In this document: positions 1 through 8,817 of the stretch, one piece after another
Layout: every line of letters starts with the position of its first letter
Position numbering within the stretch: the stretch's first letter is position 1
Assembly (NCBI RefSeq): GCF_003751505.1
Contig: NZ_RJVB01000011.1
Span: 1-64,000, forward strand
DNA from: Erwinia sp. JUb26
GTDB lineage: Bacteria; Pseudomonadota; Gammaproteobacteria; Enterobacterales; Enterobacteriaceae
DNA length: 64,000 nt
Direction of reading: 5' to 3'
Program-made: the position numbers and the translations under genes
The notes under the pieces: generated by a model
The model's database searches: none
The model's input: the letters and a program-made list of their open reading frames with translations, nothing else
Told to the model about the DNA's origin: nothing

Positions 1-135
1 GCCGCCTGCGGCGGCCCCGAAGGGGCGAGTATCAGGATGATACGAGTATTGTAGGGAAGTGCCAGGCATCAGATAAAGCAGAAGGCCATCCTCACTGATG
101 ATATTCAGTCTGTTTTCTGACCGTATTTCGTGCCT
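1..135 (+). terminator. Distal end of an rRNA operon (rrnB T2-like, decayed)
   Basis: The stretch at about 58-90 (TGCCAGGCATCAGATAAAGC, then AGAAGGCCATCC) matches, from memory, the sequence around terminator T2 of E. coli rrnB, where a copy of the 5S rRNA 3' end precedes a hairpin and a T-run. Here the hairpin has decayed: GGCCATC is followed only by GATGATATT, and there is no clean T-run. Two GC-rich hairpins precede it (GCCGCC/GGCGGC at 1-14 and CCCC/GGGG at 15-26). In E. coli the gene order is rrnA then mobB, so an rRNA operon just left of the window, read rightward, is expected. No complete 5S gene is present. Confidence 0.55.
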
Positions 136-645
136 TCATCCTTTCTTTACTGACATCCAGCCTTCAATAAAATCAGCAATCGCCTCTATATTGTTTAAAT
201 CTAATTGGATCACATCAAGATCAAGACGAATATCACTGGCAACAGCAATCGTCCATTGATCCAGCGGTAAGGGTAGCTGTTTGCCTGTTTCGGAGCGATG
301 CAGCACAATTTTTGCAACACCCTCATGCTTAAAACCTTCCACCAGAATCAGATCGAGTTCAGATGCGTTCATTCTGCTGGCCAGATAGTGTAAATCGAGC
401 CCGGTCTGCTGTGGTGTTTCCGTCATCAAAGCCCAGCGTGACTGACTGGCTACCAGTACCTGATCGGCCCCCGCTTTACGCAGCTCATAGCTGTCCTTCC
501 CCGGCGTATCAATATCCATTTGATGGTGAGTGTGTTTGATCAGGCCGCAGCGTATTCCTCGATTTTTAAGATTGGGGATCAGTTGCTTAAGCAAGGTGGT
601 TTTTCCCGTTCCGCTCCAGGCAGAAATGGCCAGTAATGGGATCAT
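136..645 (-). CDS. mobB: Molybdopterin-guanine dinucleotide biosynthesis adapter MobB
   Basis: 169 aa, close to the family's usual ~170-175 aa. The N-terminus has a P-loop, SGTGKTTL (about residues 11-18), typical of this GTP-binding protein. It is followed by the switch-like HTHHQMDIDTPGKDS segment and the VEGFKHEG motif at about residues 105-112. MobB is thought to assist MobA in making the bis-MGD form of the molybdenum cofactor for cytoplasmic and exported molybdoenzymes. It lies 14 nt downstream of mobA in the same direction, so the two form an operon. The 3' end faces the rRNA operon tail, as in E. coli. Confidence 0.95.
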   Translation of the reverse strand: MIPLLAISAWSGTGKTTLLKQLIPNLKNRGIRCGLIKHTHHQMDIDTPGKDSYELRKAGADQVLVASQSRWALMTETPQQTGLDLHYLASRMNASELDLILVEGFKHEGVAKIVLHRSETGKQLPLPLDQWTIAVASDIRLDLDVIQLDLNNIEAIADFIEGWMSVKKG

Positions 646-659
646 GGTGAGAATTCCGT

Positions 660-1244
660 TTAGTTTTGGAGATCTTCGGGGCGATTAATATTGTTAAATG
701 CTTGCCCTGCATTGCTAAACAACACGCTGTGCCCGCCAACTTCCTGCAAAAACGGCATCAGCCTGCGATCCCCTCGCTCCAGGAACTGCTGCAGCGGAGT
801 AATGAGCGCACGATTCAATAACGCCAGCGCCGGATGATCCCTCTCTTCAGAGCGAGCCCATACAGCAAGAGCTGAACCTCTATTATCCCAGAGATGTGTA
901 ACCAGATTGCCAGGCAGCTGAGGGGTATCGCAGGAAGTAAAAACCACCCATTCTGTCTCAACCTGTTCCAGTGCAGCCAGCATTCCGGCAAGCGGGCCGG
1001 GGAAATCAGGCAGGGTATCGGCAATAACCGGAACGCCGCTCTGTTGATATGCCGCAAGGTTCCGATTGGCATTAATCCATACAGTAGACACTTGGGGTTT
1101 TAGCCGCTGTAAGACATGAAGATAAAGCGGTAGCTGATGCCAGATAACCAGCCCTTTGTCCTGGCCTCCCATCCGACTGCCACGGCCACCTGCAAGGATC
1201 ACTCCCGTGATTGCTGGATGTTCAGGACCTGAGTTAATCGCCAT
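660..1244 (-). CDS. mobA: Molybdenum cofactor guanylyltransferase MobA
   Basis: 194 aa, the same length as E. coli MobA. The N-terminal nucleotidyltransferase signature LAGGRGSRMGGQDKGL (about residues 17-32) identifies the enzyme that transfers GMP from GTP to Mo-molybdopterin. A conserved SCDTPQLP segment, expected to bind metal, follows at about residue 104. It is the first gene of mobA-mobB and is divergent from yihD, so the promoter should lie in 1245-1320. MobA is cytoplasmic and needed for DMSO reductase-family molybdoenzymes. Confidence 0.96.
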   Translation of the reverse strand: MAINSGPEHPAITGVILAGGRGSRMGGQDKGLVIWHQLPLYLHVLQRLKPQVSTVWINANRNLAAYQQSGVPVIADTLPDFPGPLAGMLAALEQVETEWVVFTSCDTPQLPGNLVTHLWDNRGSALAVWARSEERDHPALALLNRALITPLQQFLERGDRRLMPFLQEVGGHSVLFSNAGQAFNNINRPEDLQN

Positions 1245-1320
1245 TTATTTTATGCCTTATGCTTAAACCGGGCTTACGGCCAGTCATCGTAACTGAAAAG
1301 TATTTATAAGGGACAACAAT

Positions 1321-1590
1321 ATGAAATGCCATCGACTGAATGAACTTATCACCCTGCTACAGCCCGCATGGCAGCAGGAGCCCGATCTGAATCTGATAGA
1401 ATTTGTGCAGAAAATGGCTGACGAAGCCGGTTTTAAACAACCTATTAATGAACTGACGGATGATGTCCTGATCTATCATCTCAAGATGCGGGGCAGTGAT
1501 AAAAGCGCAGAAATTCCCGGATTAAAGAAAGACTATGAGGAGGATTTCAAAACCGCGCTGCTTCGTGCTCGAGGGGTCATTAAAGATTAA
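1321..1590 (+). CDS. yihD: YihD family protein (DUF1040)
   Basis: 89 aa, the usual length of the small YihD/DUF1040 protein found in this position across enterobacteria. The function is unknown. The sequence is acidic, soluble and without a signal peptide (conserved stretch [15 protein letters not shown] near the middle). The ATG follows an AAGGGA Shine-Dalgarno sequence. It precedes srkA and dsbA, as in E. coli, where this block is linked to the Cpx envelope stress response. The assignment rests on sequence similarity plus position. Confidence 0.93.
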   Translation: MKCHRLNELITLLQPAWQQEPDLNLIEFVQKMADEAGFKQPINELTDDVLIYHLKMRGSDKSAEIPGLKKDYEEDFKTALLRARGVIKD

Positions 1591-1672
1591 ATCTCCTCCC
1601 GCAGCCGAAGTCATCGGCATTTGATGATATTCTTAGCCGCTATACTTACGCATTGATCAATGAGCCTGCTGC

Positions 1673-2665
1673 ATGACAGACGCTGCTTTTAACTTCCAAA
1701 CGCTTACACCCGATACCATCCTTGACGCGCTATGGGAAACTGGCCTGCGGGTTGAATCCGGGCTAACGGCGCTGAATAGCTATGAAAACCGCGTTTACCA
1801 GTTTGCTGATGAAGATAGACGCCGTTATGTTGCAAAGTTTTACCGCCCTCAGCGCTGGTCGCAGCAGCAGATTGAAGAAGAACATCAGTTTTCCGCCGAA
1901 CTGCTGGCGGATGAGGTCCCTATCGCTGCGCCGTTGAATCTGCAGGGAAAGATGCTGCATCAGCATCAGGGTTTCTGGTTTGCCGTTTTCCCCAGCCTCG
2001 GTGGCCGTCAATACGAAACGGATAACTACGATCACCTGGAATGGGTAGGCCGCTTTCTTGGTCGCATTCATCAGACAGGGCGCAGGGAAACTTTTGCATA
2101 CCGCCCGACAATCGACCTGTCGGAATATGTCGATCAACCCCTGCAGATCCTCGCCAGTAGCACGCTGGTTCCGAAGGGGCTGAAGGACAGTTTATTAGCA
2201 AGTATCGAGCGGCTACGCACAACTTTACAAAACTGCTGGCATACTCAGTGGCGGCCGCTGCGTCTGCACGGTGATTGCCATCCGGGGAATATTCTGTGGC
2301 GCGATGGTCCACTTTTTGTCGATCTGGACGATGCGCGTAATGGTCCTGCCGTGCAGGATTTATGGATGCTGGTTAATGGCGATCGGCAAGAACAGCTGAT
2401 CCAGTGGGATATTTTACTTGAAGCCTACGGTGAGTTTTGTGACTTTGATGCTCACGAATTGTCACTGATTGAGCCTTTACGTGCTATGCGGATGGTTTAT
2501 TATCTGGCGTGGGTTGTTCGCAGATGGGACGACCCGGCTTTCCCAGGCAGTTTCCCGTGGATGACGGATGAGGATTTCTGGCGTCGTCAGATTTCCATAT
2601 TTAATGAGCAGGACAAGCTGCTGCAGGAGCCTCCGCTGCAGCTGATGCCTGATTTCCAGGTGTAA
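1673..2665 (+). CDS. srkA: Stress response kinase A (SrkA/YihE/RdoA)
   Basis: 330 aa, against 328 in E. coli. It has the aminoglycoside-phosphotransferase-like Ser/Thr kinase fold. The catalytic loop HGDCHPGN puts the catalytic Asp at 201 and the metal-binding Asp at 217 (FVDLDD), the same numbers as in E. coli. In E. coli the protein counters stress-induced cell death and is Cpx-induced. It sits 48 nt upstream of dsbA and probably reads into it. A TATACT -10-like hexamer lies at 1641-1646, but the -35 match is poor. The ATG has only a weak Shine-Dalgarno sequence. Confidence 0.95.
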   Translation: MTDAAFNFQTLTPDTILDALWETGLRVESGLTALNSYENRVYQFADEDRRRYVAKFYRPQRWSQQQIEEEHQFSAELLADEVPIAAPLNLQGKMLHQHQGFWFAVFPSLGGRQYETDNYDHLEWVGRFLGRIHQTGRRETFAYRPTIDLSEYVDQPLQILASSTLVPKGLKDSLLASIERLRTTLQNCWHTQWRPLRLHGDCHPGNILWRDGPLFVDLDDARNGPAVQDLWMLVNGDRQEQLIQWDILLEAYGEFCDFDAHELSLIEPLRAMRMVYYLAWVVRRWDDPAFPGSFPWMTDEDFWRRQISIFNEQDKLLQEPPLQLMPDFQV

Positions 2666-2713
2666 TCACCCTTTGGTACGCCTACTGAGTAGTAACTAGG
2701 AGAGAGTTTCACG

Positions 2714-3343
2714 ATGAAAAAAATTTGGTTTGCACTTGTCGGTATGGTACTGGCATTCAGCGCATCTGCTGCACAGTTTACCGATGGTCAGCAGTATGTC
2801 ACGCTGGACAAACCCGCATCCGGTGAGCCGCAGGTTCTGGAGTTCTTCTCATTCTTCTGCCCGCACTGTTATCAGTTTGAGCGCGTCTGGCACGTGAGCG
2901 AGGCGGTAAAAAAAGGCCTGCCGGCGAATGCAAAAGTGACCAAATACCATGTCGAATTCTTAGGTGGCGACATGGGTAAAACCGTGACTCAGGCATGGGC
3001 CGTAGCGATGGCGCTGGGTGTGGAAGATAAAGTGACTGCGCCTATCTTCGATGGCATTCAGAAAACACAGACAATCACCGATCCTGCCAGCCTGAAGGAC
3101 ACCTTCGTAAAAGCTGCCGGTATCAAGCCAGAAGATTATGACGCTGCATGGAATAGCTTTGTGGTGAAATCACTGGTTGCACAGCAGGAAAAAGCGGCAG
3201 CCGACGTTGATCTCCGCGGCGTTCCGGCCATGTTCGTTAACGGTAAATACATGGTTAACAACGGTGGTCTGGATACCAGCTCAATGGATAACTATGTTCA
3301 GCAGTACGCGAACGTAGTGAAATTCCTGATCGGCCAGAAGTAA
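2714..3343 (+). CDS. dsbA: Periplasmic thiol:disulfide oxidoreductase DsbA
   Basis: 209 aa. A Sec signal peptide of about 19 residues ends ...FSASA before AQFTDGQ. The CPHC active site (Cys49/Cys52 of the precursor, 30/33 of the mature form) and the cis-proline loop GVPAMF near residue 172 are intact. DsbA introduces disulfides into exported proteins and is reoxidised by DsbB. A TAGGAGAGAG Shine-Dalgarno sequence precedes the ATG. It follows srkA and ends at a strong terminator. E. coli has yihF and yihG between dsbA and polA; both are absent here. Confidence 0.98.
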   Translation: MKKIWFALVGMVLAFSASAAQFTDGQQYVTLDKPASGEPQVLEFFSFFCPHCYQFERVWHVSEAVKKGLPANAKVTKYHVEFLGGDMGKTVTQAWAVAMALGVEDKVTAPIFDGIQKTQTITDPASLKDTFVKAAGIKPEDYDAAWNSFVVKSLVAQQEKAAADVDLRGVPAMFVNGKYMVNNGGLDTSSMDNYVQQYANVVKFLIGQK

Positions 3344-3359
3344 TTTTTCTGCTTTAATC

Positions 3360-3386
3360 GCCGGCCTCTCGGGCCGGCTTTTTTTT
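3360..3386 (+). terminator. Intrinsic terminator of srkA-dsbA
   Basis: A perfect 7-bp stem, GCCGGCC/GGCCGGC with a TCTCG loop, is followed by eight T. It begins 17 nt after the dsbA stop codon. Confidence 0.92.
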
Positions 3387-3759
3387 GCCTGTTGGCGAGC
3401 AAACTGGACGAAATGAATTAAAATGGATATCGGCCCTGAGCCACTCTTTTTCAGGCCTCTTCATTACGCTTTTAACTAATATCCACATAATAATAATTCC
3501 GCTAAGGCCATTTTAAGTTATTGGTTTTTCCTCTATCACATTGAATAATATGGTTATAAATTTCATCTTTGTTATTCTCTTTTCGCGAATAACGATGAGT
3601 TATTGAATTTACACACAAACTTATCCACAGGGGAAGTTGTCGAGGCGTCACGCAAAACGGCAATTGTTCTGTGAATAATGGCCATTGCAGTTTTATCTTT
3701 TATGTCGAGCTGTGGCATCCTTAACACCAATCCAAAACTAATCAAGAACGTGACGACCT
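3387..3759 (+). promoter_or_regulatory. polA upstream region with two inverted DnaA boxes
   Basis: There is no gene in this AT-rich 370 bp. It contains a perfect DnaA box, TTATCCACA, at 3621-3629 (+ strand). A second, TTATTCACA, lies at 3670-3678 on the - strand, so the two face each other about 49 bp apart, 80-140 bp before the polA ATG. DnaA has been reported to stimulate polA expression in E. coli, which fits. An inverted repeat, GTTATTC/GAATAAC, lies at 3571-3593. No confident -35/-10 pair could be picked. Confidence 0.6.
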
Positions 3760-6555
3760 ATGGCTCAAATTGCAGAAAACCCGCTGATCCTGGTAGATGG
3801 CTCTTCCTACCTGTACCGCGCTTACCATGCGTTCCCTCCACTGACCAATAGTGCTGGTGAACCCACCGGGGCAATGTATGGCGTATTGAATATGCTGCGC
3901 AGCCTGCTACTGCAATATAAGCCTAGCCACGTCGCGGTGGTCTTTGACGCTAAAGGCAAAACGTTCCGTGATGAACTGTTTGAAGAGTACAAATCCCATC
4001 GTCCGCCGATGCCCGATGACCTGCGTGCGCAAATAGAGCCGCTGCACACCATGGTGAAGGCAATGGGGTTGCCGCTGCTGGCTGTCTCCGGAGTCGAAGC
4101 CGATGACGTCATCGGTACACTGGCGCTGGCCGCTGAAAAAATGGGTAAACCCGTATTGATCAGCACCGGCGATAAAGATATGGCACAGCTGGTGACGCCA
4201 AATATCACGCTAATCAACACCATGAATAATGCCATTCTCGGCCCGGAAGAGGTGGTGGCAAAATACGGTATTCCACCGTCACTGATTATCGACTTCCTGG
4301 CGCTGATGGGTGACTCATCGGACAATATTCCTGGCGTACCCGGCGTGGGCGAGAAAACCGCGCAGGCGCTGCTTCAGGGGCTGGGCGGTATTAAGGACAT
4401 CTACGCCAATCTCGATAGCGTGGCCGGTTTAACCTTCCGTGGTGCAAAAACCATGGCGGCCAAGCTGGAACAGAATAAAGAAATGGCGCTGCTGTCCTAT
4501 CAGCTGGCCACCATTAAGACCGACGTTGAGCTGGATCGGACCTGTGACCAGCTGACGGTCAACGAACCGGCAACGGAAGAACTGCTGAGCCTGTTTAAGC
4601 AGTATGAGTTCCGCCGCTGGATTGTCGATCTGGAAGAAGGTAAATGGCTACAGGCCAGGACGGGCAGTACTTCCACGCCGAAAGCGAAAGCTGCACCTGC
4701 AGCGGAAGCCGCCGTAGAGGAACAGCCAGCCAGCGTACTGTCATCAGAGGGTTACGTTACCATTCTTGATGAAGAAACCTTTGAAAGCTGGCTGCAAAAA
4801 TTACAGCGTAGTGAACTGTTTGCCTTCGACCTTGAAACCGACTCGCTGGATACGCTGAGCGCCAATATTGTTGGCCTGTCCTTTGCGGTCGCACCGGGAG
4901 AAGCGGCTTATCTGCCGGTGGCACATGACTATCTTGATGCGCCCGATCAGCTGGACCGCAGCAACGTATTGTCACGTCTTAAACCGCTGTTGGAAGACAG
5001 CAACGCGCTGAAAGTTGGGCAGAACCTCAAATACGATCGCGGCGTGCTGAAAAACTATGATATAGAATTAAAAGGCATTCGTTTCGACACCATGCTGGAG
5101 TCCTATGCGCTGAATAGCGTTGCGGGCCGCCATGATATGGATACTCTGGCATCCCGCTGGCTGAACCATAAGACGGTCACCTTTGAAGAGATTGCCGGTA
5201 AGGGTAAGAATCAGCTGACCTTTAACCAGATAGCGCTTGAGCAGGCTGCACACTATGCGGCAGAAGACGCCGACGTGACGCTGCAGCTGCATCTGAAAAT
5301 GTGGCCTGAACTGGAGAAAGAGCAGGGGCCTAAAGCCGTTTTCGACCAGGTCGAAATGCCGCTGGTGCCTGTTATCTCACGCATTGAGCGTAACGGTGTG
5401 CTGATCGACCAGCGCATACTGGCCGCGCATTCAAAAGAGTTGGGGACCCGGCTGGCGGAGCTGGAACTGCGCGCCCATGAGCTTGCCGGTGAGCCGTTTA
5501 ACCTCTCTTCACCTAAGCAGCTGCAAACGATTCTGTTTGAAAAGCAGGGCATCAAACCGACCAAGAAAACGCCGGGTGGCGCGCCGTCGACCAGCGAAGA
5601 AGTGCTCGCCGAACTGGCGCTGGACTATCCACTGCCGAAAGTTATCCTTGAGCACCGTGGCTTATCCAAGCTCAAGTCGACCTATACCGACAAGCTGCCG
5701 CAGATGATCAATCCGCACTCTGGCCGCGTTCATACCTCCTATCATCAGACGGTGACCGCGACCGGCAGGCTCTCTTCCAGCGATCCTAACCTGCAGAATA
5801 TTCCGGTGCGTAATGATGAAGGGCGCCGCATCCGCCAGGCCTTTATTGCGCCGAAAGGGCACGTCATCGTCGCGGCCGACTATTCGCAGATTGAGCTCCG
5901 TATCATGGCCCACCTTTCCCAGGATAAAGGACTGCTGACGGCATTTGCTAACGAGCAGGATATCCACCGTGCGACCGCTGCAGAAGTCTTTGGCGTCGCG
6001 CTGGACAAAGTGAGCGGCGAGCAGCGACGCAGCGCGAAGGCGATTAACTTTGGTCTGATTTACGGAATGAGCGCATTCGGCTTGTCACGCCAGCTGAATA
6101 TTGGTGCCGGCGAGGCGAAAAAGTATATGGATCTCTACTTTGAACGCTATCCGGGCGTACTGCAGTATATGGAAAGCACCCGTGAACTGGCTGCGGAAAA
6201 GGGCTACGTTTCAACCCTGGACGGGCGTCGGCTGTATCTGCCGGATATTAAAGCCAGCAATGCAATGCGCCGTAAGGCTGCAGAACGTGCAGCGATTAAC
6301 GCCCCAATGCAGGGGACCGCTGCGGATATTATCAAACGGGCAATGATCGCCGTGGACGACTGGCTGCTCCAGCAAACGGAAACCGCCGTGAAGATGATCA
6401 TGCAGGTACACGATGAACTGGTATTTGAAGTCAGGGCGGATGCCGTTGATGCCGCGTCGGCGAAAATTCGTCAACTGATGGAAAGCAGTATGAAACTGGA
6501 TGTGCCGCTGCGTGTGGATGTCGGCGTGGGCGATAACTGGGATCAGGCGCACTAA
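3760..6555 (+). CDS. polA: DNA polymerase I
   Basis: 931 aa, against 928 in E. coli. In order: 5'-3' flap exonuclease (about 1-290), a linker rich in A/E/P (about 300-330), the 3'-5' proofreading domain (FDLETDSLD, carrying the catalytic acidic pair, near residue 355) and the polymerase domain (about 525-931). Polymerase motifs A (ADYSQIELR), B ([14 protein letters not shown]) and C ([10 protein letters not shown]) are intact. It fills gaps, removes RNA primers and serves repair. It is monocistronic and followed by Spot 42, as in E. coli. Confidence 0.99.
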   Translation: MAQIAENPLILVDGSSYLYRAYHAFPPLTNSAGEPTGAMYGVLNMLRSLLLQYKPSHVAVVFDAKGKTFRDELFEEYKSHRPPMPDDLRAQIEPLHTMVKAMGLPLLAVSGVEADDVIGTLALAAEKMGKPVLISTGDKDMAQLVTPNITLINTMNNAILGPEEVVAKYGIPPSLIIDFLALMGDSSDNIPGVPGVGEKTAQALLQGLGGIKDIYANLDSVAGLTFRGAKTMAAKLEQNKEMALLSYQLATIKTDVELDRTCDQLTVNEPATEELLSLFKQYEFRRWIVDLEEGKWLQARTGSTSTPKAKAAPAAEAAVEEQPASVLSSEGYVTILDEETFESWLQKLQRSELFAFDLETDSLDTLSANIVGLSFAVAPGEAAYLPVAHDYLDAPDQLDRSNVLSRLKPLLEDSNALKVGQNLKYDRGVLKNYDIELKGIRFDTMLESYALNSVAGRHDMDTLASRWLNHKTVTFEEIAGKGKNQLTFNQIALEQAAHYAAEDADVTLQLHLKMWPELEKEQGPKAVFDQVEMPLVPVISRIERNGVLIDQRILAAHSKELGTRLAELELRAHELAGEPFNLSSPKQLQTILFEKQGIKPTKKTPGGAPSTSEEVLAELALDYPLPKVILEHRGLSKLKSTYTDKLPQMINPHSGRVHTSYHQTVTATGRLSSSDPNLQNIPVRNDEGRRIRQAFIAPKGHVIVAADYSQIELRIMAHLSQDKGLLTAFANEQDIHRATAAEVFGVALDKVSGEQRRSAKAINFGLIYGMSAFGLSRQLNIGAGEAKKYMDLYFERYPGVLQYMESTRELAAEKGYVSTLDGRRLYLPDIKASNAMRRKAAERAAINAPMQGTAADIIKRAMIAVDDWLLQQTETAVKMIMQVHDELVFEVRADAVDAASAKIRQLMESSMKLDVPLRVDVGVGDNWDQAH

Positions 6556-6569
6556 TCACACAGCCATAA

Positions 6570-6594
6570 GGCCGGGGCACTCAGTTTCCCGGCC
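6570..6594 (+). terminator. Hairpin after polA
   Basis: GGCCGGG/CCCGGCC, a 7-bp perfect stem with an 11-nt loop, starts 15 nt after the polA stop. No T-run follows, so it may be a weak terminator or an RNA 3'-end protector. Confidence 0.4.
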
Positions 6595-6785
6595 AGCACC
6601 AACGATAAGAAAATAATCTATTTAATCGTTTCAGCTTCTGACCCTCCACATACTGTGGTTACCAGTAACGCTAACCATTTCAGCTAAAAGCATTTTTTAA
6701 GTAATTAAGCTACAGAAAGGGCATCGTTATGTGACGAATGTTGGATCTTGACTGTCGTTTTCTGAAAATTAACTACAAAAAACCC

Positions 6786-6814
6786 TTTTGAGCGCTCAAA
6801 AAATCATGTAGAGT
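6786..6814 (+). promoter_or_regulatory. Promoter of spf (Spot 42)
   Basis: A -10 hexamer, TAGAGT (6809-6814), lies 7 nt before the first base of Spot 42. The -35 position falls in TTTTGA (6786-6791), inside a perfect 16-nt palindrome, TTTTGAGCGCTCAAAA (6786-6801). A CRP-like half site, TGTGA, lies at 6730-6734; in E. coli spf is repressed by cAMP-CRP. The -10 is solid, the rest less so. Confidence 0.6.
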
Positions 6815-6821
6815 TTATCGC

Positions 6822-6930
6822 GTAGGGTACAGAGGTAAGATGTTCTATCTTTCAGACCTTTTACTTCACGTAATCGGATTTGGCTGAATATTTTAGCCGC
6901 CCCAGTCGTTATGACTGGGGCGTTTTTTAT
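6822..6930 (+). ncRNA. spf: Spot 42 sRNA
   Basis: The sequence is nearly identical to E. coli Spot 42 over about 109 nt, from GTAGGGTACAGAGG to the Rho-independent terminator (CCCCAGTC/GACTGGGG plus a T-run ending about 6930). The only difference I can recall is in the terminator loop. Spot 42 is an Hfq-dependent sRNA that represses catabolic and transport genes (galK and others) when cAMP is low. Its place between polA and yihA is the same as in E. coli. Confidence 0.96.
6840..6887 (+). CDS. spfP: Small protein SpfP inside Spot 42
   Basis: ATG at 6840, 15 codons and a TGA read MFYLSDLLLHVIGFG, preceded by GAGGTAAG as Shine-Dalgarno sequence. Spot 42 of E. coli has been reported to encode a 15-residue protein from this frame that acts on CRP. 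The frame, start, stop and Shine-Dalgarno sequence are all intact. Translation here is inferred from this conservation. Conservation of the RNA itself also constrains the sequence, so the coding evidence is not independent. Confidence 0.65.
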   Translation: MFYLSDLLLHVIGFG

Positions 6931-7036
6931 TGTCTGTTACCTTCATCCTTGACGACGCAACCGCCGCGTTAGCTGCGAGCCTTCGCCCCGGTCATTTACT
7001 GATGTAAGCTCCCGGGTTCTTATCAGATCATCTATC

Positions 7037-7672
7037 TCAGATGGTTTCTTCGTCTTCTTCCGTTGCCGGTGGCAAATCGCGATACCAGCTATCCAGCTTC
7101 TGGCTCAGCTTATCCACGCCAATTTTCTTCAGCGATGAGAAGGCTTCAACTTCCACCGTGCCGAGGAAGGTTTTTGCTTCTTCACGAACGGCGTTCAGCT
7201 GCGCTTTACGCGCCCCGGAAGCCAGCTTGTCGGCCTTGGTCAGCAGTATCAGCACTTCAATTCCGCTCTGCACCGCCCACATAACCATCTGACGGTCGAG
7301 ATCTTTCAGCGGATGGCGAATATCCATCAGCACCACCAGCCCCTTGAGGCACTGACGTTTTTGCAGGTATTCGGCCAGCGATCGCTGCCACTTCAGCTTC
7401 ATCTCTTCCGGTACTTCGGCATAGCCATAGCCGGGTAGATCCACCAGTCTGTAGCCCTCGGCAACCTGGAACAGGTTAATTAACTGGGTACGGCCAGGGG
7501 TTTTACTGGTACGGGCCAGGCTTTTCTGATTTGTCAGCGTATTGAGCGCGCTGGATTTACCCGCGTTTGAACGTCCGGCAAAAGCAACCTCAATGCCGGT
7601 ATCGGAAGGCAGATGGCGGATATCCGGGGCGCTGGTGACAAAATGGGTGACGTGATAATTCCAGCCAGACAA
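7037..7672 (-). CDS. yihA: Ribosome biogenesis GTPase YihA/EngB (YsxC)
   Basis: 211 aa from a TTG start at 7672, matching E. coli (210 aa). The TTG has a GGAG Shine-Dalgarno sequence 9 nt upstream. The frame extends to an ATG at 7747 (236 aa), but that adds 25 residues with no family counterpart. Essential TrmE/Era-class GTPase: P-loop GRSNAGKSS, switch region [15 protein letters not shown] (G3) and LTKADKL (G4, TKAD). It is needed for 50S subunit assembly. It faces Spot 42 and diverges from csrC. A non-ATG start would be worth confirming by proteomics. Confidence 0.93.
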   Translation of the reverse strand: MSGWNYHVTHFVTSAPDIRHLPSDTGIEVAFAGRSNAGKSSALNTLTNQKSLARTSKTPGRTQLINLFQVAEGYRLVDLPGYGYAEVPEEMKLKWQRSLAEYLQKRQCLKGLVVLMDIRHPLKDLDRQMVMWAVQSGIEVLILLTKADKLASGARKAQLNAVREEAKTFLGTVEVEAFSSLKKIGVDKLSQKLDSWYRDLPPATEEDEETI

Positions 7673-7879
7673 AATAAAGTACTCCAGGGAAAAAAGTGAA
7701 TTGCGTTGATTATACCCTGTATGATCGAAAAGCGCCCGATAAGACATAATAACCCTGGTATTCCCTGTGAGATATTTGCCATAAACAATGGCGGCACTCT
7801 CTGCTTTTTTTTCATTACCCTCTTAAAATATGGTTCAATTTCATTGCATTGTATTTTTCATATCCAATAAATAACTAAA
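7673..7879. promoter_or_regulatory. Divergent yihA / csrC promoter region
   Basis: There is no gene in this AT-rich stretch. A plausible csrC promoter is TTGCAT (7844-7849), an 18-nt spacer and TAAATA (7868-7873). In E. coli csrC is activated by the BarA/UvrY system from sites upstream. I could not pick a UvrY site by eye. Confidence 0.4.
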
Positions 7880-8157
7880 AATCAAAGCACAGCCTTGATA
7901 GTCGGATGAGTTCGTCTACATTTGAAGGCAGAAACAGGCCGTTTCACTTCAGGATGAAGCGCTCAGTGAGCATCAGGATGATGATGAGCAGGGAAAGGAA
8001 AGTGCGAAGGCATCGCATGACAGGATCGGAGCTCACCGGGACGTGGGCGCTTTGCAAAGGAAAACCGGGATGTTGGCTGCTAAAATGGATGCTGACACCG
8101 TCAGTCCTTCTGCGGAAGGTGCGAAAAAAGGCGACAGGGTGACCTGCCGCCTTTTTT
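7880..8157 (+). ncRNA. csrC: CsrC-type CsrA-sequestering sRNA
   Basis: It lies between yihA and yihI, exactly where E. coli has csrC. The ~278-nt stretch has 12 GGA trinucleotides (for example CAGGATGAAG, ATCAGGATGATG, ACAGGATCGGAG), the CsrA recognition motif. It opens with a hairpin (TCAAAG/CCTTGA, 7882-7898). It ends in a strong terminator, AAAAAAGGCGACAGG/CCTGCCGCCTTTTTT, at 8124-8157. The stretch after the terminator (TTTCTGCTAGATTCCGCCGC) closely matches E. coli, but the GGA-rich body does not. The role is to titrate CsrA (RsmA) and so control motility, exopolysaccharide and carbon storage. The 5' end is approximate. Confidence 0.85.
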
Positions 8158-8225
8158 CTTTCTCTGCTTTCTGCTAGATTCCGCCGCAATTCTATACTGA
8201 AGATAAACGTCTGAGAGCAGAAACC

Positions 8226-8756
8226 ATGAAGCAACCTGCACGCACGCCCCAGGGACAAAAACCTGCTGCAAAAAATAAGCGTAAAACCCGTGATGAACTG
8301 AATCAGGAAGCGCGCGATCGCAAACGTGATAAAAAACGTAGCGGCAACGCCACCGGCAGCCGGGCTAATCCCGTTACCGAAAGCCAGAAAGCCAGCAGCG
8401 ATACCAAAAGTAAAGATCCGCGTATCGGCAGCAAAAAGCCTGTCGCACTGGGTGGAGACGCCGCTGCCGCTAAACCCGCCAAGCCTGTGAAAGCGCCTAA
8501 AGTGCAGCCTGAGAAAAAACCGCGCCTGACGCCGCAGGAAGAACTGGCGATGCTGGAGAACGACGAGCGCCTGGACGCACTGCTGGATCGTCTGGAAAGC
8601 GGTGAGTCGCTGTCCGCGGAAGATCAGGCATGGCTCGACCAGGCCCTGGATCGTATTGATGTGCTGATGGAACAGCTGGGCATTGCTCTGGATGACGATG
8701 TTGAAGATGACGCTGCGGAAGAAGATATGTATCGCCTGCTGAAAGGCGGGAACTGA
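8226..8756 (+). CDS. yihI: Der GTPase-activating protein YihI
   Basis: 176 aa, against ~169 in E. coli. The N-terminal half is strongly basic and low-complexity (Lys/Arg/Ala-rich, about residues 1-100). The C-terminal half is acidic and helical, ending in [20 protein letters not shown]. This two-part layout is typical of YihI, which stimulates the GTPase of Der (EngA) and so tunes 50S ribosome assembly. It starts 68 nt after the csrC terminator. A hairpin (GGCAGGGCA/TGCTCTGCC, 8773-8794) follows its stop codon. Confidence 0.93.
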   Translation: MKQPARTPQGQKPAAKNKRKTRDELNQEARDRKRDKKRSGNATGSRANPVTESQKASSDTKSKDPRIGSKKPVALGGDAAAAKPAKPVKAPKVQPEKKPRLTPQEELAMLENDERLDALLDRLESGESLSAEDQAWLDQALDRIDVLMEQLGIALDDDVEDDAAEEDMYRLLKGGN

Positions 8757-8817
8757 TATCGTCATAAATTGAGGCAGGGCAATTATGCTCTGCCTGCCAT
8801 AACCGGTTTCTCTGCTG

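Noticed and set aside
1-135. Complete 5S rRNA gene
   Set aside because: Only the last dozen or so bases match the 5S 3' end; the rest is not 5S sequence.
7906-8142. 78-codon frame inside csrC
   Set aside because: The region has all marks of CsrC (GGA motifs, terminator, position), and the frame ends within the terminator stem.
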